Source of the DNA: Pseudomonas sp. GV085
Lineage (GTDB): Bacteria; Pseudomonadota; Gammaproteobacteria; Pseudomonadales; Pseudomonadaceae
NCBI RefSeq assembly: GCF_003050925.1
Contig: NZ_QAOV01000023.1
Coordinates: 1-53,042, forward strand
Length of the DNA: 53,042 nt
Reading direction: 5' to 3'
The notes beneath the pieces were generated by a model. It made no database searches. It saw only the letters and a list, made by a program, of their open reading frames with translations, and was not told the origin of the DNA. Both the position numbers and the translations under genes were made by a program. Positions 43,940 to 53,042 of the stretch are shown in pieces. Numbering within the stretch: the stretch's first letter is position 1; every line of letters begins with the position of its first letter.

Positions 43940-45045
43940 CACAGCGCTCCTGCTTGTACGGCGGTGGCTTGGGTGCGACGGGTCCGGCGCAGGTTCAAGC
44001 GCGGTCGGTAGAGAATCAGCACATCACTGGCCAGCAGGAAAAACAGCATCATGCCCTGGAACAATTGGGTGATCGCTTGCGGCAGGTTCAGGCTCATTTG
44101 TGCGCTTTCGCCGCCGATGTACAGCAGCGCCATCAACAGGCTGGAGAACAGGATGCCGACAGGATTCAGGCGGCCGAGAAACGCCACGGTGATCGCCGCA
44201 TAGCCGTAGCCCGGCGAGACCTGCGGCACCAGCTGGCCAATGGGGCCGGTGACTTCGCACACCCCGGCCAGCCCCGCCAGGCTACCGCTGATCAACAGCG
44301 CGAGCCAGATCAGGCGCTTCTCGCGAAAGCCGACAAAACCGGCGGCACGCTTGTCCAGCCCGAGCACCTTGATCTGGAAACCGACAAAGCTTTTCTGCAA
44401 CAACACCCAGACCACCACCAACGCGAGCAGGGCGAAATACACCCCGGCATGAACCCGGCCATCCGCCATCAACAGCGGCATGCGGCTGGCGTCACCGAAC
44501 ATCGCTGACTCAGGGAAGTTGAACCCGGCGGGATCCTTCAAAGGGCCGTGAACGCAGAACAGCAGCAGGTTCAGTGCGATGTAGTTGAGCATGATGCTGG
44601 TCAGGATCTCATTGGCGTTGAAGCGCGTGCGCAACCACGCCGTAAGGCCGGCCCACGCGGCCCCCGCCAGGGTGCCTGTGAGCAGGATCAGCACCAGTGC
44701 CCAGCGGCTTTGCAGATCGATGATGTTCACCGCCAGCGCACTGCCGGCCAACGCGCCGAGCAGCAGTTGACCTTCGGCACCGATGTTCCAGATACGTGCC
44801 TGATACGCGACGGCCAGGCCCAGGGCGCAGAGCAGAATCGGCAGGGCTTTGACCAACAGTTCAGAGACGCCGTACAGGTCGCTGACCGGTGCGATAAGCA
44901 GCGTGTGCAAGGTCAGCAACGGATCGTGCCCGAGCGCGATAAACAACAAGGATCCACAGCCTAGGGTCAGGACCGCCGCCAGCAACGGCGAGCACCACAG
45001 CATCAGGCGCGATTGCTGGCCACGGGGTTCAAGGGAAAGCAGCAT
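43939..45045 (-). CDS. ABC transporter permease, nucleoside/BMP type (first permease)
   Basis: The 368-residue permease has about ten membrane helices. The motif YQARIWNIGAEGQLLLGALA is the signature of nucleoside-type importer permeases such as NupP-like proteins, and RTRFNANEILTSIMLNYIAL is also typical. ACGGAG lies 6 bases before the ATG at 45045; the open frame extends further upstream but overlaps the ATPase gene. It begins 11 bases after the ATPase stop and overlaps the next permease by one base. Confidence 0.93.
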   Translation of the reverse strand: MLLSLEPRGQQSRLMLWCSPLLAAVLTLGCGSLLFIALGHDPLLTLHTLLIAPVSDLYGVSELLVKALPILLCALGLAVAYQARIWNIGAEGQLLLGALAGSALAVNIIDLQSRWALVLILLTGTLAGAAWAGLTAWLRTRFNANEILTSIMLNYIALNLLLFCVHGPLKDPAGFNFPESAMFGDASRMPLLMADGRVHAGVYFALLALVVVWVLLQKSFVGFQIKVLGLDKRAAGFVGFREKRLIWLALLISGSLAGLAGVCEVTGPIGQLVPQVSPGYGYAAITVAFLGRLNPVGILFSSLLMALLYIGGESAQMSLNLPQAITQLFQGMMLFFLLASDVLILYRPRLNLRRTRRTQATAVQAGAL

Positions 45046-45056
45046 GTGACACTCCG

Positions 45057-46622
45057 TTAGCGCGTGGCGGATGCGAGTGATTGAGGGGCACCGAACTGGC
45101 CGGCCATCCAGCCGCCGACATCGCTCAGGCGGGTGTCGACGGTGGCGTGGAGCGCCGACAGTCGACCGCCGCACAAGGCGCCGAGGCGGTCGCTGATCTG
45201 GAACAGTTCGTCAAGGTCTTCGGAGATCACCAGGATTGCCGCGCCAGCATCGCGCAAAGCAATCAAGGCGCGATGAATGGTGGCGGCGGCACCGACATCC
45301 ACACCCCAGGTTGGATGCGCGGCCACCAGCAGTTTCGGTTGTTGGAGGATTTCCCGGCCGAGGATGAATTTCTGCAAGTTACCGCCGGACAGGCTGCGGG
45401 CCGGTGTCTGGCTATCGGGTGTCTTGACGCCGAAACGGTGGATGATTTCCTCGGCCAGTGCTTCGACTTTGCCGCGCTGAATCAGACCGTGACTCACCAA
45501 TCCTTGCTGAAAAGCGCTCAGCAGCGCGTTATCCGCCAGGCTCAACTCTGGCACCGCACCATGTCCCAGGCGTTCGGCAGGGACAAATGCCAGGCCAAGT
45601 TGGCGGCGTATATCGGGGCGCAAATGGGCGACGGGCTCCTTGCCAAAACGGATCGTCGCGCTGACGTTGCGAGGCAGCAGCTCTTCGCCGCTGAGCAAGG
45701 CCAGCAACTCATCCTGGCCATTGCCGGCGACACCGGCGATGCCGACAATTTCACCGCCGCGCACTTCAAGGTCGATGTCCTTGAGCGAGCAGCCGAACGG
45801 GTCCGGGTTGTGCCAGGACAAGCCACGGACATCAAGGAACGCATCACCACCAGTAACCTTCGGATAGTCTGCGATCAACTCCGCCGCTTCACCGACCATC
45901 AACCGCGCCAACTGCTGATCCGTACACTCCGCCGGCAGACAGTGCCCGGCCACCCGTCCGCCGCGCAATACCGTCGCGCTATGGCACAACGCACGCACTT
46001 CCCCAAGCTTGTGGCTGATGAACAAAATGCTGCAGCCTTCGGCGGCGAGCCGGCGCAGGGTGACGAACAAGTCGTCGGCCTCTTGCGGTGTCAGCACCGA
46101 AGTCGGTTCATCGAGAATCAACAGGCGGATGTCCTGCATCAGGCAGCGAATGATTTCCACCCGTTGCCGTTCACCGATCGACAGGCTGTGGACAAGTCGC
46201 TCAGGTTCCAGCGCCATGCCGTAGCGCCGGGACACTTCGCGAATCTTCGGCTCAAGCTGTTTGGGTGTGCCTGCCGCCGCACCCATGGCCAGGGCGATGT
46301 TCTGCGCCACGCTCAGGGTTTCGAACAGTGAGAAATGCTGGAACACCATGCCGATTCCCAAATCCCGGGCCTGCGCCGGGTTGCGCAGGCTCACCCGCTG
46401 ACCTTGCCAGATCACTTCGCCGGAATCGGCGTGGGTGACGCCGTAGATGATCTTCATCAAGGTGCTTTTGCCCGCACCGTTTTCGCCGAGCAGGGCATGG
46501 ATCTCGCCAGGGGCAATGGTCAGGTCGATGGCGTCGTTGGCCAGGCAACCGGGGTAGCGTTTTGTGATTCTGCGCAGTTGCAGGCGCGGAATCGGATCAG
46601 GGGTTGGAGAACGATTGGGCAT
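45057..46622 (-). CDS. ABC transporter ATP-binding protein, nucleoside/BMP type
   Basis: The 521-residue protein carries two fused ATPase domains, as in sugar and nucleoside importers. The first has GENGAGKST (Walker A), LSIGERQRVEI (signature) and LLILDEPTSVLT (Walker B). The second has a degenerate nucleotide loop (GVAGNGQDELL), LSGGNLQKF and LLVAAHPTWGVD. Loss of a canonical Walker A in the second half is normal for this family. It is first in an operon with two permeases. The binding protein at 38558-39640 is the probable partner, by family. Confidence 0.94.
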   Translation of the reverse strand: MPNRSPTPDPIPRLQLRRITKRYPGCLANDAIDLTIAPGEIHALLGENGAGKSTLMKIIYGVTHADSGEVIWQGQRVSLRNPAQARDLGIGMVFQHFSLFETLSVAQNIALAMGAAAGTPKQLEPKIREVSRRYGMALEPERLVHSLSIGERQRVEIIRCLMQDIRLLILDEPTSVLTPQEADDLFVTLRRLAAEGCSILFISHKLGEVRALCHSATVLRGGRVAGHCLPAECTDQQLARLMVGEAAELIADYPKVTGGDAFLDVRGLSWHNPDPFGCSLKDIDLEVRGGEIVGIAGVAGNGQDELLALLSGEELLPRNVSATIRFGKEPVAHLRPDIRRQLGLAFVPAERLGHGAVPELSLADNALLSAFQQGLVSHGLIQRGKVEALAEEIIHRFGVKTPDSQTPARSLSGGNLQKFILGREILQQPKLLVAAHPTWGVDVGAAATIHRALIALRDAGAAILVISEDLDELFQISDRLGALCGGRLSALHATVDTRLSDVGGWMAGQFGAPQSLASATR

Positions 46623-46651
46623 GACAGGCTCGGTGCTGTTGGGCTTGAGCC

Positions 46652-46660
46652 TGTGGATAA
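46652..46660 (-). promoter_or_regulatory. DnaA box (perfect consensus)
   Basis: TGTGGATAA on the plus strand is the exact complement of TTATCCACA. It is the first of three in 433 bases. Confidence 0.7.
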
Positions 46661-46873
46661 AGCAATTTTCTGGCCATATGGTCAGGAAAACGTCGAAGTC
46701 CTGCGAGCAGAGGCGTTGAGTACGCGGCTTTCAAATGTGCCACGCAGAGTCCGGCACCACATGGGGGCAATGGTGCAAATCAAGCCCCGATTTTGCTCGT
46801 GCGGTTTTGCTCAAAAAATGAGCAACCGACTACAAGCCATACCGTGCAGGGTGCCGAGACGGCCATGAACGGG

Positions 46874-46882
46874 TTATCCACA
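46874..46882 (+). promoter_or_regulatory. DnaA box (perfect consensus)
   Basis: TTATCCACA, second of three. A related sequence, TGCTCCACA, lies a few bases downstream. Confidence 0.7.
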
Positions 46883-47075
46883 GATTGCTCCACAGTATTT
46901 GTGCGCAAGCTCAAAGCACGGGCATAAGCACTGAGTGGCTTTCTTCTAATGGCGATAAACCGTTGTAACTGGTTGTTTTTATTTGAATTTGATGGGCTTG
47001 ATGGCAAATAGGACGAAAATTGAGCAAAGTCCGCAAAGCCGTATGACACAACGGTTACAGCCGTATGTGCTCAGG

Positions 47076-47084
47076 TTATCCACA
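47076..47084 (+). promoter_or_regulatory. DnaA box (perfect consensus)
   Basis: TTATCCACA, third of three, 202 bases from the second box in the same orientation. Confidence 0.7.
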
Positions 47085-47169
47085 GCCGGGTGCACAGCAG
47101 ATGTGGGCAAATATGGAATAAGTGAAAAAGCGGCGTGCCCCAAAAGATTGCAGCTTGTGCTGAAGCTTT

Positions 47170-47754
47170 TTAGCGCTGCTGCAACAAAATACGTCCGCGA
47201 CTCAAATCGGCCAGTTGTGACTGCAAGGTGTCGATCTGCGCATCACCTACGGCCAACTGCAACTCGACACCATTGGCGGTGAAGCTTTCATCCACAACCA
47301 ATCCACCTGCCTCAGCCACTCGTAGCTTGACCAGGGTCAACTCGGCAAATCCGCAAGCGCAACGCAGCGGCACCCGGCTGATCAGCTCAATCTTTGGCGC
47401 CGCTTGCAGGCACTTGTTTGCACCACCGCCATAGGCCCGGGCGAGCCCACCGGTGCCCAGTTGGATGCCGCCATACCAGCGAATCACCAGCACCGCGACC
47501 TGATCGCAATCCTGCGCTTCGATCGCCGCCAGAATCGGCCGGCCGGCTGTACCGCCGGGCTCGCCATCATCACTGCTGCGATACTGATCGCCGAGCTTCC
47601 ACGCCCAGCAGTTGTGCGATGCATTCAAGTCACTGTGCTGTTCAATGAACGCTTGGGCCTCGGCCGGGGTGGAGACTGGCGCGGCGAAGGTAATGAAGCG
47701 GCTCTTGCGAATCTCTTCGCGGTATTCGCAAAAACCGCTGAGGGTAAAAGGCAT
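47170..47754 (-). CDS. YigZ/IMPACT family protein
   Basis: The 194-residue product belongs to the widespread YigZ/IMPACT family. The N-terminal UPF0029 domain has SRFITFAAPV, SHNCWAWKLG, SSDDGEPGGTAGRPIL and VIRWYGGIQLGTGGLARAYG in the usual order. A DUF1949-type ferredoxin-like C-terminal domain follows. The biochemical role is uncertain; a link to translation or nucleotide binding has been suggested for the family. It lies 18 bases downstream of the RutR-like gene and is probably cotranscribed with it. Confidence 0.93.
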   Translation of the reverse strand: MPFTLSGFCEYREEIRKSRFITFAAPVSTPAEAQAFIEQHSDLNASHNCWAWKLGDQYRSSDDGEPGGTAGRPILAAIEAQDCDQVAVLVIRWYGGIQLGTGGLARAYGGGANKCLQAAPKIELISRVPLRCACGFAELTLVKLRVAEAGGLVVDESFTANGVELQLAVGDAQIDTLQSQLADLSRGRILLQQR

Positions 47755-47772
47755 ACGTACCTGAATGGCTAC

Positions 47773-48429
47773 TTAAATGGCAGGTTTCAGGCCGCAGCCC
47801 TTGAGAATGATGCGGATCAGGTTGTCCCCGGCGTCTTCCATGTCCTGTTTAGTCAACCGGGTGCGCCCGGTGACGCGGCAGATCTGCGTGGCGAAATCGG
47901 CGTAATGCTGGGTGCTGCCCCACAACAGGAAGATCAGGTGCACCGGATCGACCGGGTCCATTTTACCGGCGTCGATCCAGGCCTGGAACACGCCCGCACG
48001 GCCCTGAAACCAGGCGCGATAATCCTGGTTGAAGTACTCGGTCAGGCATTCACCGCCGCTGATGACTTCCATGGCGAAAATCCGCGAGGCTTGTGGCTGG
48101 CGTCGGGAGAACTCCATTTTCGCGCGGATGTAGCGGGTCAATGCTTCGCTCGGATCGTCTTCGGCGGTGAGGGTGTTGAAGGTGCTGTCCCACAACTCGA
48201 TGATGTTGCTCAGCACCGCCACGTACAAACCGAGCTTGTTGGTGAAGTAGTAATGCAGGTTTGCCTTGGGCAGCCCGGCATTCTGGGCGATGGTGTTCAT
48301 GCTCGTGCCTTTATACCCGTGACGGGCGAACTCGTCTTCGGCGGCTTTGATGATGGTCTCTTCGTTTTTCTGACGAATGCGGCTGACGGGTTTTGCGCCG
48401 TGGGCTGGGACTTCAAAGGTCATAGGCAT
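47773..48429 (-). CDS. TetR family regulator, RutR-like
   Basis: The 218-residue product has an N-terminal TetR helix-turn-helix (IIKAAEDEFARHGYKGTSMN to LPKANLHYYFTNKLGLYVAV). Its ligand domain closely resembles E. coli RutR as I remember it: YIRAKMEFSRRQPQASRIFA, and DPVHLIFLLWGSTQHYADFA followed by TQ. RutR senses uracil and thymine and controls pyrimidine and purine breakdown, so this protein may regulate the neighbouring base transporter or the beta-alanine genes. An ATG two codons further in, at 48423, is an alternative start. Confidence 0.9.
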   Translation of the reverse strand: MPMTFEVPAHGAKPVSRIRQKNEETIIKAAEDEFARHGYKGTSMNTIAQNAGLPKANLHYYFTNKLGLYVAVLSNIIELWDSTFNTLTAEDDPSEALTRYIRAKMEFSRRQPQASRIFAMEVISGGECLTEYFNQDYRAWFQGRAGVFQAWIDAGKMDPVDPVHLIFLLWGSTQHYADFATQICRVTGRTRLTKQDMEDAGDNLIRIILKGCGLKPAI

Positions 48430-48513
48430 TTCCGAGAAGATGGGTGGGTGCGGCCAGTGCGTTGATAGCGTACCCGCAGGCTACAGACAAGTCTTTGGGG
48501 CAAAACCAATCAT

Positions 48514-48632
48514 TGTAGGAGCTGGCTTGTCGGGTCGCCGCATCGCAGCGAAGGCGGCCGGTCAGCCAACATCAATGCTGAATGCACCGGCCTCTTCGTC
48601 GGAACGCCGCCCGGGGCAAGCCCGCTCCTACA
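48514..48632. repeat. REPIN with extended arm
   Basis: The left end begins TGTAGGAGCTGGCTTGTCGG at 48514. The right end, read inward on the other strand, is TGTAGGAGCGGGCTTGCCCC and then GGGCGGCGTTCCGACGA, the same extension found at 24270. It lies between the TetR and bauR genes. Confidence 0.75.
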
Positions 48633-48650
48633 GTTCTGATATCCGACGAA

Positions 48651-49571
48651 TCAGCGTGTAGCGGCCAGGCTTTCGAGAAAGCTCTCCAGCACCAGATGCG
48701 GGCGGCGCCCTTTACGAGTGACCGACGCCAGGCTGAGATCATAGAAGCGCGTTTTCGCTTTCAATGCGCGCAATCGGCCCTGCTGCACCCAAAGGCTCGC
48801 GTAGTGATCCGGCAGGTAACCGATATAGCGCCCGGTCAGGATCAGGAACGCCATGCCTTCGCGGTCCGAGGCACTGGCGGTGCAATTGAGCGCTTGATAA
48901 TGGGCCTGGATCTCCGCGGGCAATCGGAAGGTGGGCGCGATGGCGTCCTGACTGTTCAGGCGTTCGTCGTCCAGTTGCTTGTCGTCGACATAAAACAATG
49001 GATGGCCGACCGCGCAGTACAACAGCGAGCGCTCGCTATACAGCGGTTGATATTCCAGCCCGGAAAGAGCGCTGGCCTGCGGCACTACGCCGACGTGCAG
49101 ACGGCCGTCGAGCACACCTTGTTCGACTTCATTGGGCGCGATCATGCGGATCTGGATCTGCACGTCCGGACCGCGCTCTTTCAATTGTGCGAGGGCATGG
49201 GTGATACGCATGTGGGGCAGGGTGACCAGGTTGTCCGTCAAACCGATGATCAATTCGCCGCGCAAGTGCTGGTGCAGGCCATTGACCTCGGTACGGAAGC
49301 TTTCCAGCGCACTTAACAGCTGCAACGCCGATTGATAGACCTCGCGGCCTTCTTCTGTCAGGGAAAACCCGGCACGTCCCCGTTGGCACAGGCGCAGGCC
49401 GAGACGTTGCTCCAGATCGCTCATCTGCTGGCTGATCGCCGAGCGCCCGATGCCCAGCACGGTTTCCGCCGCGGAGAAGCCGCCACATTCGACCACGCTG
49501 CGAAAGATCCTCAGCAGGCGAATATCAAAGTCGCTGACCTGGGCCAGCGGATCGGGACGGCGAGTGCTCAT
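48651..49571 (-). CDS. bauR: LysR family regulator of beta-alanine catabolism
   Basis: The 306-residue product has a LysR helix-turn-helix (DFDIRLLRIFRSVVECGGFS to about residue 75) and an effector-binding domain. It is divergent from bauA across 153 bases, the arrangement of bauR-bauA (PA0133-PA0132) in PAO1, where BauR activates the bau genes in response to beta-alanine. The name rests on this context plus family. The operator would lie in 49572-49724, which is AT-rich near the middle; I could not single out a palindrome. Confidence 0.85.
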   Translation of the reverse strand: MSTRRPDPLAQVSDFDIRLLRIFRSVVECGGFSAAETVLGIGRSAISQQMSDLEQRLGLRLCQRGRAGFSLTEEGREVYQSALQLLSALESFRTEVNGLHQHLRGELIIGLTDNLVTLPHMRITHALAQLKERGPDVQIQIRMIAPNEVEQGVLDGRLHVGVVPQASALSGLEYQPLYSERSLLYCAVGHPLFYVDDKQLDDERLNSQDAIAPTFRLPAEIQAHYQALNCTASASDREGMAFLILTGRYIGYLPDHYASLWVQQGRLRALKAKTRFYDLSLASVTRKGRRPHLVLESFLESLAATR

Positions 49572-49724
49572 GCTGGTTACTCAAAAGTTTAGTAATTGGC
49601 TGACTGAACATTAGAAAAGTTGCATTTCACCGACTTTATCCTCGTGGCAATTTAGCTGCAACAACGGTTTTCAATCGCCGGTTTTACATTCCTATGCCGC
49701 TTATCGCCTTGCGAGGTTACGCTC

Positions 49725-51074
49725 ATGAACTTGTCTGAAAACGCCCCGACTTCTCTGGCCAGCCAGCTCAAGCTCGATGCCCACTGGATGCCGTACACCG
49801 CCAACCGCAACTTCCAGCGCGACCCTCGGCTGATCGTTGGCGCCGAAGGCAGCTGGCTGATCGACGACAAGGGTCGCAAGGTGTATGACTCGTTGTCCGG
49901 TCTGTGGACCTGTGGCGCCGGGCACACCCGCAAGGAAATCCAGGAAGCGGTTGCCAGGCAACTGGGTACTCTCGATTATTCGCCAGGCTTCCAGTACGGC
50001 CATCCGCTTTCCTTCCAGCTGGCTGAAAAAATCACCGACCTGACCCCGGGCAACCTGAACCACGTGTTCTTCACCGACTCGGGCTCCGAGTGCGCTGACA
50101 CTGCCGTGAAGATGGTGCGCGCTTACTGGCGCCTGAAAGGTCAGTCGACCAAGACCAAAATGATCGGCCGTGCCCGTGGCTACCACGGCGTGAACATCGC
50201 CGGCACCAGCCTCGGTGGCGTGAACGGCAACCGCAAGCTGTTCGGTCAGGCGATGATGGACGTCGATCACCTGCCGCACACATTGCTGGCCAGCAATGCT
50301 TACTCCCGTGGCATGCCGGAGCAGGGTGGTATCGCCCTGGCTGATGAACTGTTGAAACTGATCGAACTGCACGATGCGTCGAACATCGCGGCGGTCTTCG
50401 TCGAGCCATTGGCCGGTTCCGCTGGCGTGCTGGTTCCACCACAGGGCTACCTCAAGCGTCTGCGTGAAATCTGCGACCAGCACAATATCCTGCTGGTGTT
50501 CGACGAAGTGATCACCGGTTTCGGCCGTACCGGCACCATGTTCGGCGCCACCACCTTCGGCGTGACCCCGGACCTGATGTGCATCGCCAAGCAAGTCACC
50601 AACGGTGCGATCCCGATGGGCGCGGTGATTGCCAGCTCCGAGATCTACCAGACCTTCATGAATCAGCCGACGCCTGAATACGCGGTTGAATTCCCCCATG
50701 GCTACACCTATTCCGCGCACCCGGTGGCTTGCGCCGCGGGCCTGGCAGCACTCGACCTGCTGCAAAAGGAAAACCTGGTGCAGAGCGTGGCTGAAGTCGC
50801 ACCGCATTTCGAAAATGCGCTGCACGGCCTCAAAGGCACCAAGAACATCATCGACATCCGCAACTTCGGCCTGGCCGGCGCGATCCAGATCGCCCCACGT
50901 GACGGCGACGGGATCGTGCGTCCGTTCGAAGCCGGCATGGCGCTGTGGAAAGCCGGGTTCTACGTGCGCTTCGGCGGCGACACCCTGCAGTTCGGCCCAA
51001 CCTTCAACAGCAAGCCGCAGGACCTGGATCGTCTGTTCGACGCGGTCGGCGAAGTACTGAGCAAGATCGACTGA
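49725..51074 (+). CDS. bauA: beta-alanine--pyruvate transaminase
   Basis: This PLP enzyme moves the amino group of beta-alanine (and other omega-amino acids) to pyruvate, giving malonate semialdehyde and alanine. The 449-residue product is a class III aminotransferase. The substrate-side motif LDAHWMPYTANRNFQRDPRL is near the start, LVFDEVITGFGRTG carries the cofactor aspartate, and the PLP lysine is K289 in CIAKQVTNGAIPMG. It is followed in the same direction by bauC, with a REPIN between, so the two may be linked but not tightly coupled. Confidence 0.95.
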   Translation: MNLSENAPTSLASQLKLDAHWMPYTANRNFQRDPRLIVGAEGSWLIDDKGRKVYDSLSGLWTCGAGHTRKEIQEAVARQLGTLDYSPGFQYGHPLSFQLAEKITDLTPGNLNHVFFTDSGSECADTAVKMVRAYWRLKGQSTKTKMIGRARGYHGVNIAGTSLGGVNGNRKLFGQAMMDVDHLPHTLLASNAYSRGMPEQGGIALADELLKLIELHDASNIAAVFVEPLAGSAGVLVPPQGYLKRLREICDQHNILLVFDEVITGFGRTGTMFGATTFGVTPDLMCIAKQVTNGAIPMGAVIASSEIYQTFMNQPTPEYAVEFPHGYTYSAHPVACAAGLAALDLLQKENLVQSVAEVAPHFENALHGLKGTKNIIDIRNFGLAGAIQIAPRDGDGIVRPFEAGMALWKAGFYVRFGGDTLQFGPTFNSKPQDLDRLFDAVGEVLSKID

Positions 51075-51088
51075 TTTGACAAAACACC

Positions 51089-51188
51089 TGTAGGAGCGAG
51101 CTTGCTTGCGATGGACGTTAACGATGATGCGGGCTGCCTGGATGAACGCGGCGCCCTCACTATCTTCGCGAGCAAGCTCGCTCCTACA
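51089..51188. repeat. REPIN, type A arms
   Basis: TGTAGGAGCGAGCTTGCTTG at 51089 (one base off the usual core) faces the inverted copy at 51164-51188. It separates bauA from bauC. Confidence 0.88.
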
Positions 51189-51251
51189 AAAGCTATCTAT
51201 GTAGCAGGCACCCGTTGAAGGGCGCCTGTGGACAATTTTTCAGGAGCTTCC

Positions 51252-52745
<1,494 letters not shown>

Positions 52746-52759
52746 GTAGAAGGGCGCAG

Positions 52760-52787
52760 AAGGCCGACCCATTGGGTCGGCCTTTTT
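52760..52787 (+). terminator. rho-independent terminator after bauC
   Basis: AAGGCCGACCC (52760-52770) pairs with GGGTCGGCCTT (52774-52784) over a 3-base loop and runs into five T residues. Confidence 0.95.
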
Positions 52788-52835
52788 GTTTTCGGGGCAT
52801 TTTTGCCCTATATGACAGAATTGTGAAAATAGCTG

Positions 52836-52863
52836 TTGACGGCAGATTCCAGGTGTCTATAAT
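52836..52863 (+). promoter_or_regulatory. rRNA operon promoter P1
   Basis: TTGACG (52836-52841) and a perfect TATAAT (52858-52863) are separated by 16 bases, with an AT-rich segment upstream (52809-52832) that could act as an UP element. The next gene should be 16S rRNA beyond the window. Confidence 0.8.
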
Positions 52864-52981
52864 TCGCCCCACTTCCGGCGCAGTCGAAACGGAAAACTCC
52901 TTGGTAAACAAAGAGTTACGCAGTTTTCGGCAGCAGGTCGCTTCAGGTCATCGAAGCCAAAAGGGAGTTGAAAAAGAGGTG

Positions 52982-53009
52982 TTGACAGCAGCGTGTAACG
53001 CTGTAGAAT
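52982..53009 (+). promoter_or_regulatory. rRNA operon promoter P2
   Basis: A perfect TTGACA (52982-52987) and TAGAAT (53004-53009) are 16 bases apart. The bases after it (CGCCTCCCGCTGACGAGAGA) match the Pseudomonas rRNA leader as I remember it. The window ends before the 16S gene. Confidence 0.85.
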
Positions 53010-53042
53010 TCGCCTCCCGCTGACGAGAGATCTGAAGCGCAA

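Larger units (their letters stand above)
46623..47169. other. gene-free region with three DnaA boxes and other repeats
   Basis: These 547 bases lie upstream of the ABC operon and downstream of yigZ, with no convincing ORF. Besides the three DnaA boxes it contains a hairpin TTGCTCA-AAAAA-TGAGCAA (46807-46825) and an AT-rich tract around 46973-46991. A 9-bp inverted pair AACCGTTGT (46958-46966) and ACAACGGTT (47048-47056) flanks that tract, and a direct repeat AGCCGTATG lies at 47037-47045 and 47059-47067, 22 bases apart. The ABC operon promoter must also lie here. Confidence 0.6.

Noticed and set aside
46652..47084. Chromosomal replication origin
   Set aside because: DnaA boxes are present, but dnaA, dnaN, rpmH and gyrB are absent and box number is low. 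A DnaA-binding accessory site fits better.
4427..51188. CRISPR array
   Set aside because: The repeats are palindromic REP elements found as isolated pairs kilobases apart. There is no regular repeat-spacer run and no cas gene.

Overview
The window is chromosomal DNA from a Pseudomonas of the fluorescens lineage. The support is a dense, GC-rich coding layout, the identity and order of the housekeeping genes, and about 16 Pseudomonas-type REP/REPIN palindromes between genes. From memory of the P. aeruginosa PAO1 gene order, the first third matches PA4848-PA4839 and the middle matches PA4786-PA4778. The last third matches PA0148-PA0130, so the window joins blocks that are separate in PAO1. I see no transposase, integrase, tRNA gene or CRISPR array. 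The window ends inside the promoter region of an rRNA operon, before 16S begins.

Layout. 1-8.2 kb (minus strand): accC, accB and aroQ (an aroQ-accBC operon), dsbD, a CtpL-like chemoreceptor and a GcbA-like diguanylate cyclase. 8.6-13.1 kb (plus strand): a DUF2333 protein, a Nudix hydrolase, a SUI1/YciH protein and speA. 13.3-15.4 kb: an isolated vgrG-DUF4123 pair, the only type VI secretion genes present. 15.4-20.5 kb: a MATE exporter, a small membrane protein, a MazG-like pyrophosphohydrolase with the tRNA methyltransferase cmoM, two DUF4136 lipoproteins and a DUF6124 gene behind a structured leader. 20.5-24.3 kb: a MaoC hydratase and a FabG4-type reductase, divergent from a thiolase. 24.4-27.7 kb: a dCache chemoreceptor and a RIO-family kinase. 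27.8-31.5 kb: a copper module, copA-cueR plus copZ, with a clear CueR-type promoter before each unit. 31.5-36.3 kb: a Bcr/CflA exporter, a 57-residue protein, a quinone oxidoreductase divergent from a LysR regulator, and an ArsR regulator.

36.4-46.6 kb is a purine module on the minus strand: adenosine/adenine deaminase, a 2OG-Fe(II) oxygenase, a BMP-family binding protein, 8-oxoguanine deaminase, and a nucleoside-type ABC importer (ATPase plus two permeases). An SDR, a shrunken MerR gene with its operator, and a small membrane protein interrupt it. 46.6-47.2 kb is a gene-free stretch with three perfect DnaA boxes. 47.2-52.8 kb holds a YigZ protein, a RutR-like TetR regulator and the beta-alanine catabolic genes bauR, bauA and bauC. 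52.8-53.0 kb carries tandem rRNA promoters.

How the genes work together. The purine importer and deaminases would take up and deaminate purine bases. BauA and BauC would turn beta-alanine into malonate semialdehyde and then acetyl-CoA. The copper exporter, chaperone and sensor form one CueR circuit. The items most worth a second look are the DnaA-box cluster, the needle-less VgrG with no effector, the miniature MerR beside an intact MerR-type promoter, and the DUF6124 leader.
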